64,000 nucleotides of DNA from Nanohaloarchaea archaeon B1-Br10_U2g19 (lineage in GTDB: Archaea > Nanohalarchaeota > Nanosalinia > Nanosalinales > Nanosalinaceae), in the NCBI GenBank assembly GCA_001563905.1, contig LKMO01000001.1:1-64000 (forward strand), in the 5' to 3' direction. The position numbers and the translations under genes are program-made. Positions 22,476 to 31,101 of the stretch are shown in pieces. The notes under the pieces are model-generated. The model did no database searches. It had not been told where the DNA came from and saw nothing but the letters and a program-made list of their open reading frames with translations. Position 1 is the stretch's first letter; every line of letters starts with the position of its first letter.

Positions 22476-23120
22476 ATGAGCACTTTCGAATCCGTGATGG
22501 AGTTATCTTCATTTGAGACTTGTAGGAAAGAAGTTATATCTAGAAAAACTATAGGAAGAATTCTGGAGGCAGGTAGACAGGCTCCTTCTCCAGGAAATGT
22601 TCAGTCTTTAGAGTTTATAGTAGTTGAAGATGAGGATAGAAGAGAGATGCTTTCAGAGTCTGTAAATGATGAGAGAGTTGCCGAAGCACCTACATCAGTT
22701 ATATTGGTGGAGGATGTTGATAGGATGACGAGGCATGTAGGCCATGATTTGAGTCAAGAGTTCTGTAATGCTGAAGTCGCGTGTTCTGTTCAGAACATGC
22801 GTTTAACAGCTGCAGATGAAGGTATATCATCTTGTTGGATAAGCGGTTTTGACGAGATGGTTGTTGCTGACCAGTTCAGTGTGCCTGACGGTAAAACGCC
22901 TTTGGCTGTTGTATCTTTCTGTTATACGGATGATCCTGTGAAGAGACCTCAGAAGTTTGGTTTAAACAGTGTTTGTTTCTATGATGAGTATGGTAACCAG
23001 GTAGGAAGCGTTTTTGATGACTTTGAGTTTCCGGGAATAAAGGAGTCGAGTGAAGTCTATGGTAAGAAGGCGAAAGGATTAACCGATAAGTTGAGGAGAA
23101 AAGTAAGGGAGTTTTTATAA
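22476..23120 (+). CDS. Nitroreductase-family flavoprotein
   Basis: A 214-residue FMN-dependent oxidoreductase. The FMN-binding motifs are SRKTIGRILEAGRQAPSPGN near 22 and a late GISSCWISGF helix-strand unit. The region AVVSFCYTDDPVKRPQKF resembles the C-terminal phosphate-binding part of nitroreductases. The C-terminal extension is basic (KGLTDKLRRKVREFL). Substrate unknown. Use of NAD(P)H is inferred from the family. The gene is followed by an inverted repeat and then a TrmB-type regulator gene, which might control it. Confidence 0.88.
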   Translation: MSTFESVMELSSFETCRKEVISRKTIGRILEAGRQAPSPGNVQSLEFIVVEDEDRREMLSESVNDERVAEAPTSVILVEDVDRMTRHVGHDLSQEFCNAEVACSVQNMRLTAADEGISSCWISGFDEMVVADQFSVPDGKTPLAVVSFCYTDDPVKRPQKFGLNSVCFYDEYGNQVGSVFDDFEFPGIKESSEVYGKKAKGLTDKLRRKVREFL

Positions 23121-23139
23121 ATATTAAGAATAAAGTATT

Positions 23140-23160
23140 GTTTACCGGGTAATAGTAAAC
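23140..23160. repeat. Inverted repeat GTTTAC-N9-GTAAAC upstream of the TrmB-type regulator
   Basis: GTTTACCGGGTAATAGTAAAC lies 20 bp after the nitroreductase stop and about 35 bp before the regulator's TATA box (GGTTTATAAC, 23191-23200). It could be an operator, possibly for the adjacent regulator, or a 3' hairpin of the nitroreductase mRNA. Confidence 0.4.
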
Positions 23161-23242
23161 CAAGTTCTGAAAAGTTACAGAACCGCATAAGGTTTATAAC
23201 TACCCGTAGAAAACGATTTGTTAAAGAACGGTGTAAAAAACA

Positions 23243-24064
23243 ATGGTTGCGAGCCAAGAGACGCTAGACAAGCTTGAAGATATCGGATTGAATATGTACG
23301 AAAGGAAAATTTATTCAGCTCTATTAGGAAGAGGTGTATCAACAGCTGGTGAACTGTCAGAGATGACAAACGTACCTCGATCAAGAGCGTATGACGTACT
23401 TGAGTCTCTTGCAGAGAAAGGCTTCTCTGTAATCAAATCTTCGCAGCCAATGGAGTATGTAGCAATCCCTCCACAACAAGCAATCGAAAACATAAAGAAA
23501 CAGCACCAGAAAGAACTAGAAGAAAAACTAAACAGACTAGACAACTTCAAAGGCTCAGAAGCCGTAGATGAACTAGAAAACTTATACGACCAAGGATTAG
23601 AACTTGTTGAACCTGAAGAAATGTCCGGATCACTGAAAGGAAGACATCAGATCCAACAACATATGGGAACAATGTTCCAAGAAGCTGATGAAAGTATCAA
23701 AATGGTTACTTCTGAGAAAGGACTCAAAGACCTACATGACAATCATGCAGACTTCCTTGCAGAAGCTAAAGATAAAGGAGTAAACGTGAGAATTCTAGCT
23801 CCAGTATCAGATAATAACAAAGCAGAGTTTGAAGAACTAAGCCAAGTAGCTGAAGTAAGACACATGGAGCATAAAGAAGAGTTCAATGTTCCAGAAGGAA
23901 GCTTCGCAGTAATCGACAACGACGCACTAACAATGTCAATGACTCATGAAGACGTCCACCAGACACAGGACACAGCATTCTGGACAAAAAGCGGTCACAT
24001 GGCCGACAACATGATGGAGCCAGTATTTGACATGCTCTGGCACCACTCCCAAGATCCTAAGTAA
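23243..24064 (+). CDS. TrmB-family transcriptional regulator
   Basis: A 273-residue regulator. The N-terminal winged helix (about 1-80) contains LEDIGLNMYERKIYSALLGR, VSTAGELSEMTNVPRSRAYD and VLESLAEKGF, the standard TrmB pattern. A helical linker follows, then a phospholipase D-like effector domain (about 130-270; VRILAPVSDNNKAEFEEL, AVIDNDALTMSM). Family members sense sugars or other metabolites. TATA (23191-23200) plus a GGTG Shine-Dalgarno give a leader of some 20 nt. Codons rich in A at third positions suggest good expression. Confidence 0.92.
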   Translation: MVASQETLDKLEDIGLNMYERKIYSALLGRGVSTAGELSEMTNVPRSRAYDVLESLAEKGFSVIKSSQPMEYVAIPPQQAIENIKKQHQKELEEKLNRLDNFKGSEAVDELENLYDQGLELVEPEEMSGSLKGRHQIQQHMGTMFQEADESIKMVTSEKGLKDLHDNHADFLAEAKDKGVNVRILAPVSDNNKAEFEELSQVAEVRHMEHKEEFNVPEGSFAVIDNDALTMSMTHEDVHQTQDTAFWTKSGHMADNMMEPVFDMLWHHSQDPK

Positions 24065-24173
24065 GTCCTAATACTTTTTTCCACATATCCTTTTCTATTT
24101 AATTTAGCTTTCTAAGAACCCTACTATACTTTGATAGAAGAAATAAAATAAGAAAAGTAATTCTCGGGTTTAT

Positions 24174-25043
24174 TTACCCAAGTCTTGAGCTTAGATGGTA
24201 TTCTTGGAACAGGTTAAGACCTGAATCAACAAACAGAAGATCTAAGAAGTTAAACGGTTGCTCAGTTTCAACTTTGAAAGTACTAAGCTCTTTCTCTGTC
24301 ATGTTCTCTGCTTCTGCAACAGCTTCGTTCTGCCGTCCAAGAGTATCAACCATGTTGAGCTCTTCTGCTTCAGATCCTAGGATAACTCGGCCTGTTTCAA
24401 TCTCTTCAAGATCTTCTTCAGTTATGTTACGTTCCTGTTCTACAGTTAGTAGAAACTCTTCATGTACTTGGTCTATCAGGTTTTCAAGTACTTCTAATTC
24501 TTCATCAGTAGCGTTTTGGAACGGAGATCCGACCTCTTTGTACTCTCCTCCTGTCACATTCACATAGTTTATACCGTAGTTGTCAAGCAGTTCTGAGAAC
24601 TCTAAGTAAGATCCTGTTACGCCTATGCTTCCTGTTAAACTTGCGGAGTCTGAAACTATTTTGTCACATCCTAGGGATGCTAGATAGGCTCCTGATGCCG
24701 AAACGTCTCTGAAACGGCATACTGTAGGTACTTCTACAGAGTCTATTGAGTCCATAACTTCTTTGGAGGCTACAACTGCTCCTCCTCCGGAGTTCCACTC
24801 GTATATTATCGCGTCCGCACCTTGTTCTACTGCTTGGTCGTTCAGTTCATCTACTCTTTCAGGAGTAATAGCTTCTGATCCGAAGCCTCCGCTTGAAGGC
24901 ATTATCTGGCCGTCCATTGAGATTACTCCGGCCTGTCCTTGGGCAGCGTCCCAGTTGTCCCAGCTGCTCCAGTCCCAGTTTAGAAATGCGGTACTTAATC
25001 CTGTTAACATCAGTAAAATCAGTATTATAGCGTACTTTCTCAT
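24174..25043 (-). CDS. sppA: Signal peptide peptidase SppA (S49 family)
   Basis: A 289-residue membrane-anchored serine protease. An N-terminal signal anchor (YAIILILLMLTGLSTAF) precedes the S49 domain. The Ser-Lys dyad is Ser117 in DVSASGAYLASLGC and Lys169 in GGEYKEVGSPF; WNSGGGAVVASKEV is the upstream oxyanion region, and SLTGSIGVTG is typical. It degrades cleaved signal peptides in the membrane or periplasm-like space. A run of Trp residues after the anchor (NWDWSSWDNWD) is unusual. Divergent from elp3 by 55 bp. Confidence 0.93.
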   Translation of the reverse strand: MRKYAIILILLMLTGLSTAFLNWDWSSWDNWDAAQGQAGVISMDGQIMPSSGGFGSEAITPERVDELNDQAVEQGADAIIYEWNSGGGAVVASKEVMDSIDSVEVPTVCRFRDVSASGAYLASLGCDKIVSDSASLTGSIGVTGSYLEFSELLDNYGINYVNVTGGEYKEVGSPFQNATDEELEVLENLIDQVHEEFLLTVEQERNITEEDLEEIETGRVILGSEAEELNMVDTLGRQNEAVAEAENMTEKELSTFKVETEQPFNFLDLLFVDSGLNLFQEYHLSSRLG

Positions 25044-25098
25044 ACAAAATGTTTAGTGGTTGTGTCTCTTTTTAACTCTTGATGCATATCTCAACCAT

Positions 25099-26673
25099 AT
25101 GACTAGTTTAAAACAGATCTCCAGGAAGATAATTGAAGATATAGAAAGCTCAGATATAGAGTCCAAAGACGATATTGAACAGAAAAAGAAGCAGTTGTGT
25201 CGGGAAACCTCTTTTGACGGTATGCCTAAGAACAGTGATATACTCAGGTTTGTTGAAGATGATGAGAAAAAAGCTAAGCATCTCTTGAAGACAAAGCCTA
25301 TGCGTACAATATCTGGTATCGCAAACATCGCAATAATGGCACGTCCCGCTCCCTGTGGCGGAGGATGTATCTACTGTCCTAAAGGAAAGGATGCTCCTCA
25401 AAGCTATACTGGTAAGGAGCCAGCGACAAGAAGAGCTATCAGAAACAACTACGATCCTTTCAACCAGGTACATGATAGACTGAACCAGTACGAAAAAAAC
25501 GGTCACTCGATCGACAAGTCCAAGCTTATCGTTATGGGAGGAACCTTCCCGTTCCAAGATCCGGACTACCAGAAAGAGTTTTTGAAGAGAGCTTTTGACG
25601 GCTTCAACACTTATAGAGAGGGTGAAGAGTCTGAAACACTTGAAGAAGCACAGAAACAGAACGAAACCGCAGAGATAAGGAACGTTGGAGTAACCTTCGA
25701 AACAAGACCAGACATCTGTGAGACAGAACATATAGACAGGATACTTGAGATGGGGGGAACCCGTGTAGAGATGGGTGTACAGACCATCTTCGATGAGACA
25801 CACGAGCTTACAAACAGAGGTCACGGAATGGACAAAGTGGTTGAGGCTACTAGAAAACTGAAGAACGCAGGCTTCAAAGTATGTTACCACTTAATGCTGG
25901 GTCTTCCTGGAGAAGATTATGAAGACGATATCAGGAAGTTTGAAGAAGTATTCTCTGATGAAAGGTATCAGCCTGATGAGATCAAGATATATCCTTGTGA
26001 GGTAATCCAGGGTACAGAGCTTTACAGACGTTATGAGGAAGGAGATTTCGATCCTATAAATGATGAAGAAGCTAAAGAACGACTGAAAGAGGTTCAGAAA
26101 AATATTTTACCGCCTCATGTACGCGTAAAACGAGTTATGCGTGACATACCTTCAACAGAGGTTGATGCAGGACCACAGCTAACGAATATGCGGCAAATGG
26201 CGCTACAAGAGCTTCATAAAGAAGGAGAAAGATGTAGGTGTATCCGCTGTAGAGAAGTAGGCCACGTAAAAAGAACACATGATCTTGAACCAGAGAACGC
26301 TGAGCTTGTGGAAAGAGTCTATGATGCTTCAGGTGGAAAAGAGTTCTTCTTAAGCTATGAAGATACTGAAAAAGATATAATCATAGGATTCCTGCGTTTA
26401 AGAGCTCCTGAACAGAGTTTCCGTCCGGAAATAGATGAGAACTCGCTTATAGTAAGACAGCTGAAAGTTATGGGGAGCTCAACAGCAATAGGTAAAGAAG
26501 GAGAAGTACAGCACCAAGGATACGGAACCAAACTGATGAAACACGCTGAAGAAAAAGCCAGAGAGCTAGGAAAGGACAAGGTTGTTGTAATCTCTGCTGT
26601 AGGTACCCGTGAGTACTACAGAAAGTTTGGATATGAGAAAGAAGGACCTTACATGGTTAAAGATATAGAGTAG
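25099..26673 (+). CDS. elp3: Elp3-type tRNA uridine-34 carboxymethyltransferase
   Basis: From ATG 25099 (MTSLKQISRKIIED), 524 residues. This start is preferred because TTTTTAACT lies about 28 nt upstream. The radical-SAM part has the iron-sulfur cysteines PCGGGCIYCPKG, then TRRAIRNNYDPFNQVHDRL and ETRPDICETEHIDRILEMG. The C-terminal GNAT acetyltransferase domain has HQGYGTKLMKHAEEKARELG and YYRKFGYEKEGPYM. It makes cm5U34 in tRNA from acetyl-CoA and SAM. The zinc site CRCIRCREVGH is present. Full length for the family. Confidence 0.96.
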   Translation: MTSLKQISRKIIEDIESSDIESKDDIEQKKKQLCRETSFDGMPKNSDILRFVEDDEKKAKHLLKTKPMRTISGIANIAIMARPAPCGGGCIYCPKGKDAPQSYTGKEPATRRAIRNNYDPFNQVHDRLNQYEKNGHSIDKSKLIVMGGTFPFQDPDYQKEFLKRAFDGFNTYREGEESETLEEAQKQNETAEIRNVGVTFETRPDICETEHIDRILEMGGTRVEMGVQTIFDETHELTNRGHGMDKVVEATRKLKNAGFKVCYHLMLGLPGEDYEDDIRKFEEVFSDERYQPDEIKIYPCEVIQGTELYRRYEEGDFDPINDEEAKERLKEVQKNILPPHVRVKRVMRDIPSTEVDAGPQLTNMRQMALQELHKEGERCRCIRCREVGHVKRTHDLEPENAELVERVYDASGGKEFFLSYEDTEKDIIIGFLRLRAPEQSFRPEIDENSLIVRQLKVMGSSTAIGKEGEVQHQGYGTKLMKHAEEKARELGKDKVVVISAVGTREYYRKFGYEKEGPYMVKDIE

Positions 26674-26757
26674 TTAGAAATAGTTCGCCTATAGTTTCTC
26701 AGATTGATGGTCTTGATAGGGCATAAAGTCTGTATATTTGACTAGGTTAAGGTAGAG

Positions 26758-26807
26758 TGTTAGAAAAAGAAAAAGTGTTGGTCTCCCCTCCCGTTGAGGA
26801 GACTAAC
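26758..26807 (-). terminator. Hairpin followed by T-rich tract (terminator-like)
   Basis: Ten-base-pair stem GTTAGTCTCC/GGAGACCAAC on the minus strand (one G-U pair), 11-nt loop, then ACTTTTTCTTTTTCTAAC. It lies directly downstream of the 93-residue minus-strand gene. This resembles a rho-independent terminator more than most archaeal 3' ends in the window. Confidence 0.6.
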
Positions 26808-26817
26808 CGATGAAGTT

Positions 26818-27099
26818 CTAGTTGGAATGGTTTGTCTTCAAGCTCTGCCACTTTTCTGAAAACTCGTCTTTCATGTGTTGGAGTACTACTTTTTCCTCGT
26901 CGCTGAGTTCATTTGATTCAACTATATTTCTGTAAATCTTGTATGGATGGGTTGGCACATCTCTATTCATGTTATCCTTGAAGTCCTCTTCGAATTTGTG
27001 CCTATGCTGTTTTACCATCTCTTGAAATTCGCCATTGTCTTTCCATTCATCGGCGAGCTTCTCCTCAGTACTTTTACCGATGTCCCACAGGCTCGCCAT
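26818..27099 (-). CDS. Hypothetical charged helical protein
   Basis: Ninety-three residues, charged and mostly helical: MASLWDIGKSTEEKLADEWK, then MVKQHRHKFEEDFKDNMNRD, a Pro-containing turn VPTHPYKIYRNIV, and a final helix DEEKVVLQHMKDEFSEKWQS. No recognised domain, no cysteines. It is closed off by a hairpin-T tract on its own strand. The 154-bp region upstream holds AT-rich sequence without another gene. Function unknown. Confidence 0.65.
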   Translation of the reverse strand: MASLWDIGKSTEEKLADEWKDNGEFQEMVKQHRHKFEEDFKDNMNRDVPTHPYKIYRNIVESNELSDEEKVVLQHMKDEFSEKWQSLKTNHSN

Positions 27100-27253
27100 A
27101 TACTAGAGTGATGTAAAGTAACTCTTTTTAACATTTTGATTATAGAAAGTTTAAAGACGCGAATAAACAACTCTATGTTGTTTTTAACACGTAATAACAG
27201 TATAAGGGTTGTAAAAATTATTTTATATTCATAGCAGTACTTTAAGGAAATTA

Positions 27254-27943
27254 ATGTCCGGACTCTATAAGATCTTGAGAGACAGCTTAACTCTTCTAAA
27301 AGAGAAGCCGGTAATCTTTCTACCGAAGCTTTTCTCTGCTCTCGTAGGTTCTCTATGGTTTATAGGACTGGTGAGCGGCAGGATAAGCTTGCTTAATCTT
27401 CTACTCTTGTTCGGCCCTATTTCTATTATCGGTGTTCTAGCTTCTCTAATGGTTGCTTCAATGGTTAAACAAGGAGATATAAGTCTGAAAACATCTTTCT
27501 ATATAGCTTTATCCAAATGGAGGCAGTCGTTACTCCTTATTATAGCTTTCTCTATGATGGGTTTCCTGATTTCATTACCTCTTTCTATAGGGATTTACTG
27601 GTATCTAATCACAGGCAGTAGTATAATTCTTACTTCCGCAGCTATCATAACTATCTCGCTTATGTTTGCATTTGTTTTTGCATCCTACTTTATACCTATA
27701 ACAATTTTAGAAGAAAAAAACTTTAGATCAAGTATTAAAGAATCTTTGAAGGTGTCTAAGTCCAGACCTAAAGAAGTAACTCTTCTAACACTGTTTTCAT
27801 TTCTTCTTTTAGGATTAACAACGGCTTCAAACGAGTACTTAGAAGCTTTAGGTTATATAGGATTTTTGCTAGGAAGATTAACTTCTTCTATAGCTACAAC
27901 CTATATCTTTGTTGTCTCACCTAAATACTATCTCGAAGTTTAG
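27254..27943 (+). CDS. Polytopic membrane protein, unknown function
   Basis: A 229-residue integral membrane protein with about five or six helices: around 20-40 (FLPKLFSALVGSLWFIG), 45-68, 88-115, 123-150 and two near the C-terminus (TLLTLFSFLLLGLTT, LGYIGFLLGRLTSSIATTYI). Between them is a cytoplasmic loop ILEEKNFRSSIKESLKVSKS, which resembles the loop in membrane proteins of the glycerophosphodiester phosphodiesterase membrane-domain or DUF6159-like group. No catalytic motif. The 3' end overlaps the convergent adkA stop by four bases. Function not assigned. Confidence 0.75.
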   Translation: MSGLYKILRDSLTLLKEKPVIFLPKLFSALVGSLWFIGLVSGRISLLNLLLLFGPISIIGVLASLMVASMVKQGDISLKTSFYIALSKWRQSLLLIIAFSMMGFLISLPLSIGIYWYLITGSSIILTSAAIITISLMFAFVFASYFIPITILEEKNFRSSIKESLKVSKSRPKEVTLLTLFSFLLLGLTTASNEYLEALGYIGFLLGRLTSSIATTYIFVVSPKYYLEV

Positions 27944-28509
27944 CTTCTAAGTGTTTCTACAAGCTTTTCAGCAGCTCTTTCCGCTCTACCATCACTGTTC
28001 TTTATTATCTGTAGGTAGGCTCCGGTCAGTACTGATCCTGCTGCAGCCATTTCCCGGGCTACTTTCCGGTACTCATCTATCTCTTCTACAGAGTCATGTT
28101 CTCTGCTCCGGCCTTCATCGCTTGTACTTCGGGAGTAGATCTCTTCTGCTGAAGCATCTAGAATTATTATTTTTGAAGGCTTCAGGTTCGCGACTGTCCA
28201 TTTGGGAAGTCCTGGGATATATCCGAAAGGCGATTTTATCGCTGCGTGAGTATCGACTAAGACGTCTTGGTCTTCAGAGTCTTCAACTATTGATTCTGCG
28301 GCAGTCCGTTGTATTCTCTTGTAAGTATCGGTATCCAGTTTTTTCATGTCGTCTCTGTGTTCAACTAGGCCTTCTTCTTTCGCTACTTCGATCATTCTAT
28401 CTCCATAGTTGATCACTTCATAGTCTTCGTCAGAAAGAAGCATTGCTTCTTCTATAACTGTTGATTTTCCTACTCCTGATAACCCTACCACAATATTTAC
28501 TTCGCTCAA
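27940..28509 (-). CDS. adkA: Archaeal adenylate kinase
   Basis: A 189-residue archaeal-type adenylate kinase, unrelated in detail to bacterial Adk. The P-loop is VVGLSGVGKSTV at about 7-18; INYGDRMIEVAKEEG, HRDDMKKLDTDTYKRIQRTA and VDTHAAIKSPFGYIPGLPKW are the family's conserved segments. It interconverts ATP, ADP and AMP. It sits seven bases downstream of the CCA-adding enzyme gene on the same strand, so the two are co-transcribed. Confidence 0.95.
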   Translation of the reverse strand: MSEVNIVVGLSGVGKSTVIEEAMLLSDEDYEVINYGDRMIEVAKEEGLVEHRDDMKKLDTDTYKRIQRTAAESIVEDSEDQDVLVDTHAAIKSPFGYIPGLPKWTVANLKPSKIIILDASAEEIYSRSTSDEGRSREHDSVEEIDEYRKVAREMAAAGSVLTGAYLQIIKNSDGRAERAAEKLVETLRS

Positions 28510-28516
28510 AGTTTGT

Positions 28517-29872
28517 TCACCTTTCCTTCTGTATGTTAAGTTTGTCTCCTAAGTAATTTAACCATTTTTCATCTCTCACAACTGTTTCTGAGAAACTGTA
28601 GTCCTCAATCTTCTCCGCCACGTAATGAGGTATACCTTTCTCTTCAAGATCTTCCGAGAGATAATGTTTCAGAAACTTTTTCGCATCCGTAAACTCTCTA
28701 TCTGTCTTGGCGTAAAGCCGGGTATCTTTGATATACGTATTGCTGTACTTTGAAGTAAACTGGCTTATATGGTTCTCTCCATGGAAAACACTAGGTCCTT
28801 TGACCTCTTCAGTCTTAGGAAGCTCTCTATCTATCTCAAAAAATATACGGGTCTTGTCTCCTACATGAAAACCGGATTCGAATACTCTAAACTGTTTCTT
28901 TTTCAGCTCTGACTCCAGTCTTCCAAGGGTTTTACGCATCTGAGGATATACAACATCTTCAACTGCTTCAGGATTCTCAAACTCTATCAAAATAAAATCT
29001 TTTCTTTTGTCTACTTCTTGTTGGACCTCGAACTCTGTATAACTGATTTCTACCTTTTCAAAGAACCTTATGCCCGGATTGTTTCTGAACTTCCAGCATA
29101 AGTATATGAAACGAGCGTAGTTTTCCTCTGTTAATACCGAAGCCACGTTTCTTTCTTCATCAACAGGATCAAGCACGACAAAAGGCTCGTCACTAAACTT
29201 TTTTTCGAGTTCTTCAGGAAGCTCTTCGTAATGTTCTTCGGTATCTATAACCTTCTTCTCCTCCCATTGTACAGCAGATTCTACAAGCTCTTTTAGACTT
29301 CCGTACTCTCCTATAAGGACTTCACAGAGATAACCTGAGAAGCCTTGAACTTTTAGTGATGAGCCGTAGACTCCTTCTGTATCCAGTAGTTTTTTGAGAA
29401 GTACGACGTCCTCTCTCTGTTCTTTATCAAGGTTTTCTTCAACCCATTTGGAATGATGAGGTGTTCTATCGACACTGCTTTTTATGTTGTCAGGAGAGGT
29501 CTTGTAACAGGGAACAATCTCGACTTCGAAATCGTTTATGGTTCCTTTTGTGTAAGGATGTTCGGCGTAGTCTACTTCGTACTCTCCATCAAAGAACTGG
29601 AAAACCTGTTTACCAACTTTTAGTCCTTTGTTTTCTAGCTCCTTCTTCTTCAGAGACTCCGGGAATAAAACAAATATGTCTAAGTCATTATCTCCTTTCA
29701 TACCGGTTCCACGGGATGCAGAACCTGCAAAATGTGTTTCTAAATCAAACTCTTTCTCTATATGCTCTGAAATTCTTTTATACTGTTTTTGAGTCGCTTC
29801 CATCTCTTTCTCTGAAGGATATACTTTCCCCAGAACTTTTTCTCGGAGTCGTTCCCAGTTCATATATTTCAC
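28517..29872 (-). CDS. cca: Class I CCA-adding enzyme
   Basis: A 451-residue archaeal tRNA nucleotidyltransferase that builds the 3' CCA on tRNAs without template. This fits the three tRNA genes here, none of which encodes CCA. The catalytic head has FAGSASRGTGMKGDNDLDIFV with the two Asp ligands, and VDYAEHPYTKGTINDFEVEIVPCY with the third. Body and tail segments TPHHSKWVEENL and GYLCEVLIGEYGS are typical. Length matches the family (about 440-460). First gene of a pair with adkA. Confidence 0.95.
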   Translation of the reverse strand: MKYMNWERLREKVLGKVYPSEKEMEATQKQYKRISEHIEKEFDLETHFAGSASRGTGMKGDNDLDIFVLFPESLKKKELENKGLKVGKQVFQFFDGEYEVDYAEHPYTKGTINDFEVEIVPCYKTSPDNIKSSVDRTPHHSKWVEENLDKEQREDVVLLKKLLDTEGVYGSSLKVQGFSGYLCEVLIGEYGSLKELVESAVQWEEKKVIDTEEHYEELPEELEKKFSDEPFVVLDPVDEERNVASVLTEENYARFIYLCWKFRNNPGIRFFEKVEISYTEFEVQQEVDKRKDFILIEFENPEAVEDVVYPQMRKTLGRLESELKKKQFRVFESGFHVGDKTRIFFEIDRELPKTEEVKGPSVFHGENHISQFTSKYSNTYIKDTRLYAKTDREFTDAKKFLKHYLSEDLEEKGIPHYVAEKIEDYSFSETVVRDEKWLNYLGDKLNIQKER

Positions 29873-29954
29873 GATACGGTTCCAGAACTATTAATGCTTC
29901 GACAGATAAGTTCTTAGAGAAGGTTTTTATGTAAGCTAAATATATTTTGTTAGT

Positions 29955-30365
29955 ATGAAACGTAAAGGTCTATCCCCGCTTATTGCCGCAGTACTTCTTA
30001 TCGCCTTTGTAATGGCCATAGGCGCAATGTTTAGTGAATGGTCTCAAGAACTTGTACAGGACCGTACAGAAGCTACTGGTGAACACCAGGGAGAGCTTCT
30101 TGACTGCAGCGGCAATACAATAGAGTTTGTGGAGGTAGAGGAAAATCTTGAGGATGAGGAAGTTGAGGTAATACTTCAGGCTAGAGGAGGGCAGCTAGGA
30201 GAAATTATACTAACAGCACGTCCTTCAAACCAGCAAGGTGAAACAGTTTTAGAAGGTGACAATGATCTTGCAACAGCAGTTATTGAAGATATAACTGAAG
30301 AACAGGATCAGATTGAGGCTTCATCAGTTCCTTGTGATGTAAGAAGCACATATGACCTGAATTAG
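29955..30365 (+). CDS. Type IV pilin-like protein
   Basis: A 136-residue protein with a class III signal: MKRKG then LSPLIAAVLLIAFVMAIGAM, cut after the Gly by a PibD/FlaK-type peptidase to leave the hydrophobic helix that packs in the pilus core. The remainder is an acidic beta-rich domain with two cysteines (LLDCSGN, SSVPCDV) that could form a disulfide. It matches the archaeal type IV pilin N-terminal family. No ATPase or pilin peptidase gene is nearby, so it must use machinery encoded elsewhere. A role in host contact is possible but inferred. Confidence 0.85.
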   Translation: MKRKGLSPLIAAVLLIAFVMAIGAMFSEWSQELVQDRTEATGEHQGELLDCSGNTIEFVEVEENLEDEEVEVILQARGGQLGEIILTARPSNQQGETVLEGDNDLATAVIEDITEEQDQIEASSVPCDVRSTYDLN

Positions 30366-30403
30366 ATAGAACTGTATAAAATAAGAAATAAGGTATAAGG
30401 AGT

Positions 30404-30784
30404 TTATTTCACTCCTTTCACAAGCTTTCTGTCATCAATTTCCCAGAACTTTATCTCTTCTCCTTCAGAAACATCTAAGTCTTCAGGAAGCTGCATTTCT
30501 TCTGTCTCGTAAGTATCCATATCCATTACTTGTGCTATATCTCCTTCTTTGGAAACGATTTGTCCTACTTTCTTACTGATGTCGGGACTCATCATCATAG
30601 CGTCTCCTGGCTTTGTTATATGTCTATCTTTTTCGTCAAAGATTCCGCGCGCCTTTATCTTAGCTTTTGCGGATCCGTGTTTTCCTGGACTGGACTTAGA
30701 TACTCCTCTGACTTCACAGGGTTCGTCATCGATTATTATGTAGCTTCCTTTTCTGACGCTGGAAGCTTCTACTTGTTTAGGCAT
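30404..30784 (-). CDS. eif5a: Translation factor aIF5A
   Basis: A 126-residue aIF5A with N-terminal SH3-like and C-terminal OB domains. The hypusination loop SSPGKHGSAKAK carries the target Lys35. Other conserved stretches are VRKGSYIIIDDEPCEV and MDMDTYETEEMQLPEDL. The hypusinated or deoxyhypusinated protein rescues ribosomes stalled on poly-Pro and related sequences. It starts seven bases after the histone stop codon, so the two share a transcript. Confidence 0.97.
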   Translation of the reverse strand: MPKQVEASSVRKGSYIIIDDEPCEVRGVSKSSPGKHGSAKAKIKARGIFDEKDRHITKPGDAMMMSPDISKKVGQIVSKEGDIAQVMDMDTYETEEMQLPEDLDVSEGEEIKFWEIDDRKLVKGVK

Positions 30785-30791
30785 TAATAGA

Positions 30792-30989
30792 TCACTGTGT
30801 TGCCATTTCGATGTCAGATCGCTTAACAGTTTTTCTTTCTGCGTGGTCAGCGACTCTTACTGCGTCTCGAGCAATATCTTCGCCTGCTTCTTCTACAGCA
30901 GCTTTAAGTTCTTCTACTGCGTCTTTTGAAACTCTTTCTGCTCCTGCTTTCCTTATAATTCTTTCAATTGGTGCGTTAGGTAGACTCAT
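30792..30989 (-). CDS. Archaeal histone
   Basis: Sixty-five residues forming one complete histone fold: [20 protein letters not shown], central helix [20 protein letters not shown] and terminal [15 protein letters not shown]. The K/R-T paired loops that contact DNA are present. More acidic than methanogen histones, as in halophiles. A TATA-like CATATTAAAA (minus strand, about 31018-31030) lies some 36 nt upstream. It is first in a two-gene unit with aIF5A. Confidence 0.96.
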   Translation of the reverse strand: MSLPNAPIERIIRKAGAERVSKDAVEELKAAVEEAGEDIARDAVRVADHAERKTVKRSDIEMATQ

Positions 30990-31101
30990 TGTTAATCACG
31001 TTCAACAATACTCGAGACAGTTTTTAATATGAATTGGTTCTACACAGGGTTTCTTAGGTTGACAGCGGAAGAGTTATCAGGGTTGCCACCTATTCTAGGA
31101 C

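Noticed and set aside
25150-25890. 246-residue minus-strand ORF across elp3
   Set aside because: Long only because the opposite gene lacks its stop trinucleotides; composition is Cys/Phe/Leu-rich and it overlaps a certain gene completely.
28517-30784. Plus-strand ORFs at 29461-29934 and 30530-30787
   Set aside because: Both are antisense to the CCA-enzyme and aIF5A genes and have Cys/Phe/Leu-rich shadow composition.
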